Origin: CAYLZO01 sp964387775
GTDB taxonomy: Bacteria > Chloroflexota > Anaerolineae > JAAYZQ01
Reading direction: 5' to 3'
Assembly (NCBI GenBank): GCA_964387775.1
Contig: CAYLZO010000034.1
Span: 1 to 29,818 of the forward strand
DNA length: 29,818 nucleotides
Shown here piece by piece: positions 7,618-14,694 of this stretch. The position numbers and the translations under genes are program-made. The stretch's first letter is position 1. Every line of letters begins with the position of its first letter. The notes under the pieces are model-generated. The model was not told the DNA's origin. It saw nothing but the letters and a program-made list of their open reading frames with translations, and did not search any database.

Positions 7618-8049
7618 CTATGAACTGCCCTGCATCAGTCGTTCAAATCCAGCTTGCTCAAAATGGTGATCGGACGTGAACGCCTGGCTCACAGCCTGTT
7701 CTTTCATCACCACAAAGCTCAAACAGTCGGTCAGCCCCCAATCTTTGTCAGGGCGCGCCAGAAACAGCGTCCAACCGCGTCGCCACAGATCCGTGTCGAT
7801 ATGGATGACTGTGGCTAAGCCTATCGCTACTGAGTTCTGTACGGCTTCGATCATCTGCCGAGCGACGGGCCGCCAGCCAGCTTTGCTGAAGGTATTCGCC
7901 ACTTCAGTGAGCACAGCGCTCGTAGTAAGCACGTGTGCCTTGCCCTGGGCCAGCTCCTCGCTTACCAATACCGCCTCGTCGTGCAACTGATCGTCGGCGT
8001 TACCGAGAGCTACGAAAGCTGCTGTATCCCAGAAAACGGTCTCAGGCAT
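7618..8049 (-). CDS. PIN-domain toxin (VapC family)
   Basis: A 143-residue PIN-domain RNase with classical family signatures: VFWDTAAFVAL (first catalytic Asp8), TEVANTF (Glu), DWGLTDCLSFVVM (Asp) and AFTSDHHFEQAGFERL. I chose ATG 8049 because it overlaps the antitoxin stop by 8 nt and the protein then begins with the catalytic strand; an upstream start would add six residues. It forms a type II toxin-antitoxin module with the preceding gene. Confidence 0.93.
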   Translation of the reverse strand: MPETVFWDTAAFVALGNADDQLHDEAVLVSEELAQGKAHVLTTSAVLTEVANTFSKAGWRPVARQMIEAVQNSVAIGLATVIHIDTDLWRRGWTLFLARPDKDWGLTDCLSFVVMKEQAVSQAFTSDHHFEQAGFERLMQGSS

Positions 8050-8290
8050 CACGCTTGTCCAGGCCATACAAGTAATGGTCGTGCTGATGCGCCAAGTCTG
8101 AGATGCCTGTCTTCACTGCGGCAGAGTGAATCCCGTAAAGAGGGGCCATTGATCCATCAGCAACCTGCGTCGGTGACGGCGCTGGATGCCTCAATGACTC
8201 CACAAAGTGCAGCACTTTGGGCAGTTGATCATCCGGCAAAGTCTGAAGTGCGTCATAGATTTGTTCTCTCGTCGTTTCGCGTACGCCCAT
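8042..8290 (-). CDS. Antitoxin partner of the PIN toxin
   Basis: An 82-residue protein with a helical N-terminus containing REQIYDALQTLPDDQLPKVLHFVESL, the kind of helix found in DUF2281-like and related VapB antitoxins. The C-terminal part (GIHSAAVKTGISDLAHQHDHYLYG) would wrap the toxin; the ending HDHYLYGLDK is very typical of antitoxins next to PIN genes. The frame is open to 8428, but the promoter at 8322-8350 lies inside that extension. ATG 8290 has GAGG four nt upstream; ATG 8305 is an alternative. Confidence 0.88.
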   Translation of the reverse strand: MGVRETTREQIYDALQTLPDDQLPKVLHFVESLRHPAPSPTQVADGSMAPLYGIHSAAVKTGISDLAHQHDHYLYGLDKRDA

Positions 8291-8321
8291 TTTCCTCAAC
8301 CTCATTTCCAGAGTGTACCCA

Positions 8322-8350
8322 ATTCTATCACGAACGGCCCCCCGGCGCAA
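8322..8350 (-). promoter_or_regulatory. Promoter for the PIN toxin-antitoxin operon
   Basis: Minus-strand TTGCGC (8350-8345), a 17-nt spacer and TAGAAT (8327-8322). The predicted transcript start is near 8315, just ahead of the antitoxin ATG. It may drive the whole minus-strand run down to the GTPase gene. Confidence 0.55.
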
Positions 8351-8353
8351 GCT

Positions 8354-8382
8354 TTGACGAACGCCCCCCTTTAGGTTATACT
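8354..8382 (+). promoter_or_regulatory. Promoter for the amphi-Trp gene
   Basis: TTGACG (8354-8359), a 17-nt spacer and TATACT (8377-8382), a strong housekeeping-type promoter. It is divergent from the toxin-antitoxin promoter, with -35 elements only 3 bp apart. The ribosome site GGGAGGTGA lies at 8407-8415. Confidence 0.72.
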
Positions 8383-8421
8383 GTAGGCCGGTTCTGACAG
8401 CCGGATGGGAGGTGAAACCGC

Positions 8422-8742
8422 GTGGCAAAACAGAGCAAGCTGGAAAAAAAGCGGGCCAAGCAAAAGCGAAAGGAGCGAAAACGAGCCATGAAAGCCGAAC
8501 GTCGCAAGCACCGCCGCAAGGCGCAGGCCGTCTTGACCATGGACCAGATCGCCGAGCAACTCCGTGCCCTGGCCGCCCAGGTCGAAGAAGGGACCTTTGT
8601 CCTAGGCGACAAGGAGCTGGAGCTGCCGGACCACGCCGACTTTGAGATCAGCTATCAGCTCAAAAAGAAGGGTGGGCACGAGATCGAAGTCGAGATCGAA
8701 TGGGGCAAGGCGACCGACGCGCCGCTCTTGTCAACGGACTAG
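8422..8742 (+). CDS. Amphi-Trp domain-containing protein
   Basis: A 106-residue protein starting GTG after GGGAGGTGA. The first 36 residues are extremely Lys/Arg-rich (KLEKKRAKQKRKERKRAMK), suggesting nucleic acid or membrane-surface binding. The rest matches the small amphi-Trp domain: a helix (TMDQIAEQLRALAAQVEEG), a turn and strands DFEISYQLKKKGGHEIEVEIEW with the hallmark alternating hydrophobics and the Trp in the last strand. Function of the domain is not known. Confidence 0.75.
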   Translation: MAKQSKLEKKRAKQKRKERKRAMKAERRKHRRKAQAVLTMDQIAEQLRALAAQVEEGTFVLGDKELELPDHADFEISYQLKKKGGHEIEVEIEWGKATDAPLLSTD

Positions 8743-8752
8743 ACCTTCTGCC

Positions 8753-8783
8753 GCCTCCCGGAGGTTGCTGACCTTCGGGAGGC
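8753..8783 (+). terminator. 13-bp hairpin between amphi-Trp and murE-like genes
   Basis: GCCTCCCGGAGGT pairs with ACCTTCGGGAGGC (one G-T pair) around a 5-nt loop. No T-run follows, so it is either a factor-dependent or weak terminator, or an RNA stabiliser or translational element. The MurE-like start is 17 nt beyond it and has no clear ribosome site of its own. Confidence 0.5.
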
Positions 8784-8800
8784 TTACGCGCTAGATCGCC

Positions 8801-10345
8801 ATGGCTATCTCATTGAAAAAGTTGGTGGCCGCCCTGCCGCGGGCCAAGGTGCGGGGCGACACCGGCGTTCCGATCCAAGCCATCACCCCCGATTCCCGCC
8901 GGGTGACACCCGGCAGCCTCTTTGTCGCCTATCAAGGCGTAGCCGTCGACGGCCATGACTTTATCCCCCAGGCCATCGACAACGGGGCGGCGGCCGTCGT
9001 CGCCGAAAAAAAGATCCGCCGGCTGCCGGTCCCCCTCGTCGTCGTGCCCGACGGCCGCGAGGCGCTGGCCTACCTCTCGGCGGCCTGGCACGGCTACCCG
9101 GCGCGGGAGCTGACCGTCGTCGGCGTGACCGGCACCGACGGCAAGACGACGACGTGCAACCTGCTGCACAGCATCCTGGCCACCGCCGGGCGCCGCGCCG
9201 GCCTGGTCACCACCGTCAACGCCGTCATCGGCGAGCGGGTGCTGGACACCGGCCTGCACACCACCACCCCCGACGCCCCCGACGTGCAGCGCTACCTGGC
9301 CGAGATGGTCCAGACCGGTCTGGAGATCGCGGTCCTGGAGGCCACCTCCGAGGGCCTGGCCCAGCAGCGCGCCACCGCCTGCGATTTCGACGTGGCGGTC
9401 GTCACCAACGTGACCCACGAGCACCTTTACTTCCACGGCAGCCTGAAGGCGTATCAGAAGGCCAAGGCCCTGCTTTTTGAGCACCTGGCCGCCGGCCATC
9501 GCAAGCCGGGCGTGCCCAAGGTGGCTGTGCTCAACGCCGACGACGACTCGTACCGTTATCTGCACCGCATCCCGGCCGACCGGCAGCTCACGTACTCGAT
9601 TGAGGGCGCCCACCAAGGTGGGATCGCCGACGTCGTCGCCTCGGGTATCCGCCGCTCGCCGGCCGACACACGCTTTGTGGTTCGACTTGGCTCACCACAG
9701 GCCGTCCAGTCGCCCCTGGTCGATTTTGAGCTGCGCACAACCCTCGTCGGTGATTACAACGTGTCCAACATCCTGGCCGCGACGGCGGCGGCGCTGGCGC
9801 TGGACGTGCCCGTGCCCGCCATCCAGCAGGGGGTGTGGGACGTGCAGGGCATCGTCGGGCGCATGGAGCGGCTGGACGAGGGTCAGGCCTTCACCGCCAT
9901 CGTCGATTTTGCCCACACGCCCAACGCCCTGGAGCGGGCGCTGGAGACGGCGAGCACCCTGACCGAGGGCCGGGTGATCGCCGTATTCGGCTGCGCCGGC
10001 GAGCGCGACGTGAAAAAGCGGGCGTGGATGGGCGAGATCAGCGCCCGCCTGGCCGACGTGACGGTCATGACCGCCGAGGACCCCCGCCGCGAGCCGCTGG
10101 ACGCCATTCTCGACGAGATGGCACGCGGCGCAGAGGGGGCCGGTGCCGTCCTGGGCGAGACCTACTACCGCGTGCCCGACCGGGGCGAGGCCATCCAGTT
10201 CGCCGTGGACCTGGCCCGGCCCGGCGACCTGGTCATCACCCTGGGCAAGGGCCACGAGCAATCGATGTGCTACGGCACCGTCGAAACACCCTGGAGCGAG
10301 CACGAGGCGCTGCGGGCGGCGTTGCGGCGAGTGGTCAGTGGTTAG
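8801..10345 (+). CDS. murE: MurE-like UDP-MurNAc-tripeptide ligase
   Basis: A 514-residue Mur ligase that adds the third residue to the peptidoglycan stem peptide in the cytosol. The N-terminal UDP-sugar domain contains ITPDSRRVTPGSLFVAYQG, the P-loop GTDGKTTT is at 111-118, the central domain has NVTHEHLYFHGS, and the C-terminal domain has the ligase motif FGCAGERD. The substrate-selecting loop reads EDPRREP (426-432) where diaminopimelate enzymes have DNPR, so the third amino acid may not be meso-diaminopimelate. No other mur gene is adjacent. The final codons and the stop lie inside a heptamer repeat array, so the C-terminus VVSG is repeat-derived. Confidence 0.88.
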   Translation: MAISLKKLVAALPRAKVRGDTGVPIQAITPDSRRVTPGSLFVAYQGVAVDGHDFIPQAIDNGAAAVVAEKKIRRLPVPLVVVPDGREALAYLSAAWHGYPARELTVVGVTGTDGKTTTCNLLHSILATAGRRAGLVTTVNAVIGERVLDTGLHTTTPDAPDVQRYLAEMVQTGLEIAVLEATSEGLAQQRATACDFDVAVVTNVTHEHLYFHGSLKAYQKAKALLFEHLAAGHRKPGVPKVAVLNADDDSYRYLHRIPADRQLTYSIEGAHQGGIADVVASGIRRSPADTRFVVRLGSPQAVQSPLVDFELRTTLVGDYNVSNILAATAAALALDVPVPAIQQGVWDVQGIVGRMERLDEGQAFTAIVDFAHTPNALERALETASTLTEGRVIAVFGCAGERDVKKRAWMGEISARLADVTVMTAEDPRREPLDAILDEMARGAEGAGAVLGETYYRVPDRGEAIQFAVDLARPGDLVITLGKGHEQSMCYGTVETPWSEHEALRAALRRVVSG

Positions 10346-10447
10346 TGGTCAGTGGGCAGTGGGCAGTGGGCAGTGAGCAGTGGACAGAAAAGCCTTGAGG
10401 CAATTCCCCGCTGACCACTATCCACTATCCACTGACCACTATCCACT
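10330..10447. repeat. Inverted heptamer repeat arrays (AGTGGTC / AGTGGGC type)
   Basis: A left array of about eight units related to AGTGGTC, AGTGGTT and AGTGGGC (10330-10387) and a right array of the complementary units (10410-10447) flank about 22 bp of other sequence, so the RNA could fold into a long imperfect hairpin. The array starts inside the murE-like gene and supplies its stop codon, and ends about 20 bp before the permease start. Confidence 0.75.
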
Positions 10448-10469
10448 CGAAACCAAAATGGAGCAAAGC

Positions 10470-12023
10470 ATGAACCTGCTAACCGTGCTGTTGGCCCTAT
10501 CGCCCGTGATCGTCATCCTGCTGCTGCTGACCCTGGGCCGGACCGCCGCCGACACGGCGGGCCTCATCGGCTGGGTCTTTACCCTGCTCGTCGCCTGGCT
10601 CTATTTCCAGACGCCCCTGGGCATTGCCCTCCAGGCCAGCCTGGCGGGCGTCGTCGCCTCCCTGCCCATCGCGCTGGTGGTGGCGACCTCGATCTTGCAG
10701 GTGACGGTCATGATCGAGACCGGGGCCATCGCCCGGGTGGTGGCCCTCGTCAAGACCGTGGCCCCCGGCGACCGGGTAGTGCAGATCATGCTCATCAACG
10801 TGGGCTTTGGCACGTTGCTGACGGCCCTGGGCGCCGTGCCGGTCTCGATCCTGCCGCCCATCATGCTCGCCCTGGGCTACTCGTCCTTCGCCGCCATCGC
10901 CCTGCCTGCCATTGGCTACGACGCGCTGACGACCTACGCCCTGCTGGGCATCCCCGTCGTCGTCTTTGCCGGATTCGTCGAGCTGCCCGTGAACGAGGCG
11001 GGCGGCTATTTCTCCCGCTTTATGCCCGTCATCAGCACCTGCATCGCCCTGGGCATGTTGTGGCTCATCGGCCGCTGGAAGCTGATGTGGCAGGGGCTGG
11101 TGCCGGCCCTGCTCGCCGGCCTGACCGCCGGCCTGGTGTGCATCGCCATGACGGCCGCCAACCTGGTGACGCTGACCGGCATCGCCGCCGGGCTGGCCGT
11201 CATCGCCGTCATGATCGTCTACCTCGCCGTCCGGGGCAAGCCGCTGCGCGACCGGGAGAGCCTGACCGAGGCGGATCGCGCCGCCGAGCGGCGGCTGTCG
11301 CTGGGGGCGGCCGTCTCACCCTGGCTCCTCCTGACCGTCTTTGCCCTGCTGGTCAACGCGCCCTTCCTGCCCTTCTTCGACCGGACCTTTGTCGAGCTGG
11401 CCATGCCGGTCGAGATCATCCCCGGTGCGCCGGAGAAGGTGCGCCTCTTCTGGCAAGCTTACTTTTGGATCCTGGTCAGCACGCTGCTGGCGCTGCCCTT
11501 CCTCAAGCCGACGCGGGCGCAGCTCGTCACTTCGTGGCGCAAGTGGCTACGGCGGGCGCCCCGGCCGGTGCTGGCCGCGGCGGTATTTTTCGCCATCGCC
11601 TACGTCATCAACCACTCGGGCAAGGGGGCCGACTGGCAACTGGTCGAGCCGGCCCGCAACATGGTCTACGTGCTCGCGACGGCCTCGGCTTCGGCCTTTG
11701 GCGGGCTCTATCCCCTCGTCGCCCCCTTCCTGGGGCTGCTGGGCGGTTTTGTCAGCGGCTCCGAGACCTCGTCCATCGCCATGCTGACCGCCCTCCACGT
11801 GCAGACGGCCGAGCGCATCGCGGCCAACGGGCTGCTGGTGGCGGCCTCCAGCGGCATCGGCGGGGGGCTGGCCAGCGTCATCTCGCCGGCCAAGTTGCAG
11901 AACGCCTCGGCCGCCATCGACCGCATCGGCGAGGAGGCGCACGTCATCCGCAGCACCTTTGTGATCGCGCTGGTCATCACCGCCGTGTGCGCGTTGATGG
12001 CGCTGATCTGGGCGTTCTCGTGA
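10470..12023 (+). CDS. lldP: L-lactate permease family transporter
   Basis: A 517-residue polytopic inner-membrane protein of the LctP/LldP family, which takes up lactate or glycolate with protons. About 12-14 hydrophobic segments are visible; family-like stretches include GFGTLLTALGAVPVSILPPIM, ALPAIGYDALTTYALLGIP, GLLGGFVSGSETSSIAM and SSGIGGGLASVISPAKLQNA. I chose ATG 10470 because GGAG sits 6 nt upstream; ATG 10458 and earlier codons read through the repeat array. No lactate dehydrogenase genes lie nearby, so substrate is inferred from the family only. Confidence 0.9.
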   Translation: MNLLTVLLALSPVIVILLLLTLGRTAADTAGLIGWVFTLLVAWLYFQTPLGIALQASLAGVVASLPIALVVATSILQVTVMIETGAIARVVALVKTVAPGDRVVQIMLINVGFGTLLTALGAVPVSILPPIMLALGYSSFAAIALPAIGYDALTTYALLGIPVVVFAGFVELPVNEAGGYFSRFMPVISTCIALGMLWLIGRWKLMWQGLVPALLAGLTAGLVCIAMTAANLVTLTGIAAGLAVIAVMIVYLAVRGKPLRDRESLTEADRAAERRLSLGAAVSPWLLLTVFALLVNAPFLPFFDRTFVELAMPVEIIPGAPEKVRLFWQAYFWILVSTLLALPFLKPTRAQLVTSWRKWLRRAPRPVLAAAVFFAIAYVINHSGKGADWQLVEPARNMVYVLATASASAFGGLYPLVAPFLGLLGGFVSGSETSSIAMLTALHVQTAERIAANGLLVAASSGIGGGLASVISPAKLQNASAAIDRIGEEAHVIRSTFVIALVITAVCALMALIWAFS

Positions 12024-12027
12024 CAAG

Positions 12028-12056
12028 TTGCCGCAAGCCGTAAGTTGTGTTATACT
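12028..12056 (+). promoter_or_regulatory. Promoter for the RusA/REase-like genes
   Basis: TTGCCG (12028-12033), a 17-nt spacer and TATACT (12051-12056) begin 4 nt after the permease stop codon. GAGG at 12079-12082 precedes ATG 12090. Confidence 0.65.
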
Positions 12057-12089
12057 ATCGGCGTACAGCTTGTATCATGAGGCTATCGA

Positions 12090-12698
12090 ATGCATCGGTC
12101 CCCGGCTATCATCATCATACCCAAGAAAGCCCTTTCTCAGAACGCGAGGGGAAGACCAAAGTATCAAGATGCACTGGCAGAAGACGCTCGCAAGGCCGGG
12201 GTTCCGTTGTTGGTCAGTACACGCCTGTACAGCAAAATCTACTACTTTCATCGCGGCAAGAGGGGCGTCGATGCCGACAATCTGAGCAAACCGATTTTGG
12301 ATGCGCTCCGTGGAACTGCGTATCGGGATGATTCTCAGGTTGTACAGAGAACAGCGGCCAAGATTGCCCTCGACGTAGATACCTACAAATTGATTCAAGG
12401 GGGGATAGATCCAGATCTCTATCAGAGACTAACTGATTTGATAATTGACGAGGTGGATGTGTTATACATTGAGGTCGGTGAATTGGAGAGATTTCGTCTG
12501 AGTTTGGGAGTTGCCTGGACGGGGAGGCTCCATGAAGGTACTTTCAGAACCTTTAGTCCAGTATCTGGAAGAATCCAAGCTAGAAGAATTGCAACGCGAG
12601 TGGGAGGAAAAGGGCTACCAAGTCTCGCGCGAGGGAACTGTCGGCGGTCTTCGAGCAGATTTGGTGGCCAAGCGCAACGGCGAGACGGTCGTCTTTGA
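12090..12698 (+). CDS. RusA-like Holliday junction resolvase, possibly frameshifted at the 3' end
   Basis: The first 135 residues match the RusA crossover-junction endonuclease family of phages and prophages: DADNLSKPILDALRGTAYRD (residues 61-80) followed by DSQV, giving the acidic residues Asp61, Asp63, Asp80 and Asp81 and the conserved Lys67. The N-terminal strand (PAIIIIPKKALSQNARGRPKYQ) also fits. The last 55 residues overlap the next gene by 167 nt and look like out-of-frame noise (Arg/Ser-rich). A stop in another frame (TGA 12499-12501) falls where RusA proteins usually end, so a late frameshift is likely. Codon use is less GC-rich than that of the flanking genes. Confidence 0.72.
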   Translation: MHRSPAIIIIPKKALSQNARGRPKYQDALAEDARKAGVPLLVSTRLYSKIYYFHRGKRGVDADNLSKPILDALRGTAYRDDSQVVQRTAAKIALDVDTYKLIQGGIDPDLYQRLTDLIIDEVDVLYIEVGELERFRLSLGVAWTGRLHEGTFRTFSPVSGRIQARRIATRVGGKGLPSLARGNCRRSSSRFGGQAQRRDGRL

Positions 12699-13176
12699 GG
12701 TCAAGACAGCAAGCTCGCTGGCCCAATCTCGAGACGCAATTAGCCAGTTGGCTCGAGTTGCTGCCGAACAGCCCAATACAACGTTTCATCTGGTTGTTGC
12801 CAATCCTCCCAGGCAAAAGACCATTGAGATCGAGAATCTGCCCGACATCCTCTTGGACGCTCTGAAGGACAAGCTGCCCAGTGAATTGGACGGACTTGCT
12901 CCCAATCCCTTCCCCGAATCTCTTCCTTCCATCGATTCGGTCAACGATACCGAGATCTCTGATATACGAATCCGTTCTCAGAGGATCCAAGTGCTGGGGG
13001 ATGGCATTGTCCGAGTTTCGTGGCGCTATCCTACTGACAGCGTGAAGGGATTGGAAGGAAAAGGGGATCTATTGATAGCTGTGGACACTTTCCTTTTCGA
13101 GTTTGACGTGCTCCTCGACCACAGTCTGGCACTTCAAGCGGTCAACTGCCTCAAAGTCGATACGTCTCTTTCTTAA
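12532..13176 (+). CDS. PD-(D/E)XK-like nuclease-fold protein
   Basis: A 214-residue protein with a restriction-endonuclease-like core: GGLRADLVAKRNGETVVFEVK places Asp43, Glu56 and Lys58 in the D-(x12)-ExK pattern, followed by a helix with SRDAISQLARVAAEQPNTTFHLVV. The C-terminal half (about 90 residues) is unrecognised and may bind a partner or nucleic acid. The start ATG 12532 has GGGGAGG 4 nt upstream. It follows the RusA-like gene on the same promoter and lies in lower-GC DNA, suggesting transfer. It could be a stand-alone effector or a regulator that kept the fold. Confidence 0.65.
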   Translation: MKVLSEPLVQYLEESKLEELQREWEEKGYQVSREGTVGGLRADLVAKRNGETVVFEVKTASSLAQSRDAISQLARVAAEQPNTTFHLVVANPPRQKTIEIENLPDILLDALKDKLPSELDGLAPNPFPESLPSIDSVNDTEISDIRIRSQRIQVLGDGIVRVSWRYPTDSVKGLEGKGDLLIAVDTFLFEFDVLLDHSLALQAVNCLKVDTSLS

Positions 13177-13646
13177 GCAGGCTTGGCGTTCTTCCATTCC
13201 TGCAACGAGCCCAGCAACACCATGAGTGCAGTTGACCCCTCCCCAGTGGCTCTGCAACTGGAGGGAGAGTATGAAACTCGACTACAAAAAGACCTTGCTG
13301 CCTGGCTTTGGCTTCCCCCCTGGGCGCCAGCTTTATAGTGGGAACCGGTTTCAAGAAACATTTGGATGGCTCAGGCACACTCGATCTTGTCATCCTCGTG
13401 CGGTACCTCGATAAGAAATCTTGCCATGGCTTCACATCTCCTTCTCTCTTGGCGTTTGTGGGCGGAAGGCCAGCTAGCTTGCGAGATCGGTGGCTCCCCC
13501 CCCAAGAATGGTAAAGACTTCGGAAGTCTCCGGCTGGGCATTTTCGTCAATAAATAAACTGAAACGGGCTAGAATCTCGCGCGTTTTTCCAGTGCAAGAC
13601 TTCCGAAGTCTGATGTCCAAAGTCCAAGTACGAAAACACGATCCGA
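13177..13646. other. Degenerate intergenic stretch with a 38-residue ORF and palindromes
   Basis: About 470 bp without a convincing gene. A short ORF at 13222-13338 (MSAVDPSPVALQLEGEYETR...) ends at TAG and has no recognisable continuation in any frame; it may be the start of a broken gene. The second half carries the inverted-repeat element at 13515-13611. Several frames are partly open but none shows a family motif. Confidence 0.5.
13515..13611. repeat. 97-bp element bounded by 15-bp inverted repeats
   Basis: AGACTTCGGAAGTCT (13515-13529) and its exact reverse complement AGACTTCCGAAGTCT (13597-13611) bracket about 67 bp. Each end is itself a near-perfect palindrome (GACTTC/GAAGTC), so each can form its own hairpin or the pair can form a long one. 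It abuts the truncated start of the glycosyltransferase pseudogene. Confidence 0.65.
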
Positions 13647-14219
13647 AATCACCTCGATCACGACCGGGTCATCATCCACGATCCTCAACCTCTGCCCATG
13701 ATCCAGCACTATGAGAAAAAGGGGCCCTGGATCTGGCGCTGCCACCTGGATCTGACAGACTCCAACGAAGAGCTTTGGGCCTACCTGACCCCCTTTATCG
13801 AACGCTATGACGCCGTGATTCTGAGCCTGGAAGAATACGCTCAAGCCCTTGATGCGCCCCAGGTGTTCTTTATGCCTGCGATCAACCCCTTTTCCATTTC
13901 ACTACCGGACACTTTTTCTGCCAGGTGCTTCAGAATCGCGGAGCTGCAGAAAAACACGGATTGGACTCGTTGAATTGGACCACATAGTTCATCTGCTTCG
14001 GAAAAATCCGCGAGTTTCTGTTGATCCGCGGCTCTTCTGCCCGGCGACCATAAAAGTGTCCGGTAGTGATTTTTCCATCAAAAATAAGGAGCTCAGTCCA
14101 GAAGAGATCCAGGAACGCCTGGACTATTACGACATCCCAACCGATCTGCCGTTAGTGGCGCAAATCTCGAGGTTCGATCCCTGGAAAGACCCAAAGGGCG
14201 TCATCGAAGCTTTCAAGAT
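13647..14219 (+). pseudogene. Trehalose synthase-type glycosyltransferase remnant
   Basis: A fragment of a GT4 glycosyltransferase of the retaining trehalose synthase (TreT) type. The first part reads VIIHDPQPLPMIQHYEKKGP, then WIWRCHLDLTD, FIERYDAVILSLEEYAQ and VFFMPAINPFS. It is then interrupted at 13898-14070 by a MITE-like insertion and resumes as FSIKNKELSPEEIQERLDYY, PLVAQISRFDPWKDPKGVIEAF. The N-terminal donor domain is missing: an in-frame TGA stands at 13611-13613 and palindromic DNA replaces it. The C-terminal domain is lost after FKIA near 14219. It is clearly not functional. Confidence 0.85.
13898..14070. mobile_element. 173-bp MITE-like insertion with 18-bp terminal inverted repeats
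   Basis: TCACTACCGGACACTTTT (13899-13916) and its perfect inverse AAAAGTGTCCGGTAGTGA (14052-14069) form the ends. The flanks TTTTCCAT (13890-13897 and 14071-14078) are an 8-bp direct repeat consistent with a target-site duplication, with one extra T at each end. The interior is also an imperfect palindrome (GCAGAAAAACACGGATT against AATCCGCGAGTTTCTG), so the whole unit can fold into one long hairpin. It has no transposase ORF, and removing it plus one target copy restores the glycosyltransferase frame through PFSIKNKEL. Confidence 0.88.
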
Positions 14220-14298
14220 TGCCAGCGCCCACGCAGCGCTGCTGCCCCTCTACTGGCCCACGTCGAACGCGACCCAGACCGAGACGTCGGGCATGTAG

Positions 14299-14694
14299 CT
14301 CTCCCTGGAGGCATTTGAAGAGCTCAAGACCACGCGCCAGACCCGCTGGAGCGCGGACGTTTTGACCCGGTTCACCAACCTGCCTTGTTCGGCCTTGCGC
14401 CAGATCGAAGAGTCGGCCCAAGAGCAAGACCTCTACCTGACGGCAGACCCCGACTTTGTCGACTTTGAGACAAAAGTTGACGGAGAGCAGGTGCGCTTCC
14501 AGGCTATCCGAGCCTACGACGACTTTGGCAACGAATACGTCATCCTGGATCGGCTTGAGAACCCCCGGATCGTCAAATTCCGTTTCAACGTGGTCTCGAC
14601 GGGAGCCACCGGCATCGACGCCGGGATCTGGACGCTGATCAAAGCCGTCTTTTCCGGCTACGAAGTGGTCGAAATCCGCCATCCAAACCTCTAG
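14299..14694 (+). pseudogene. Fragment of an unrecognised protein
   Basis: An open frame of 131 codons directly after an in-frame TAG (14296-14298) and without an obvious start or ribosome site; the first usable alternative start is TTG 14362. The sequence (LEAFEELKTTRQTRWSADVL, then LYLTADPDFVDFETK, VRFQAIRAYDDFGNEYVI, FRFNVVSTGATGIDAGIWTL) has good coding character with a strand-rich pattern, but I recognise no family. The stop overlaps the convergent HypA-like stop at a CTAG. It may be the 3' end of a gene whose 5' part was lost with the rest of this region. Confidence 0.5.

Noticed and set aside
10330..10447. Possible CRISPR array from repeated 7-mers
   Set aside because: Units are 7 nt with no unique spacers and appear in opposed orientations; there are no cas genes.
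14165..14185. GGTTCGATCCC, like the T-arm of a tRNA
   Set aside because: It lies in the coding sequence of the glycosyltransferase remnant (RFDPW) and no acceptor stem or other arms can be drawn.
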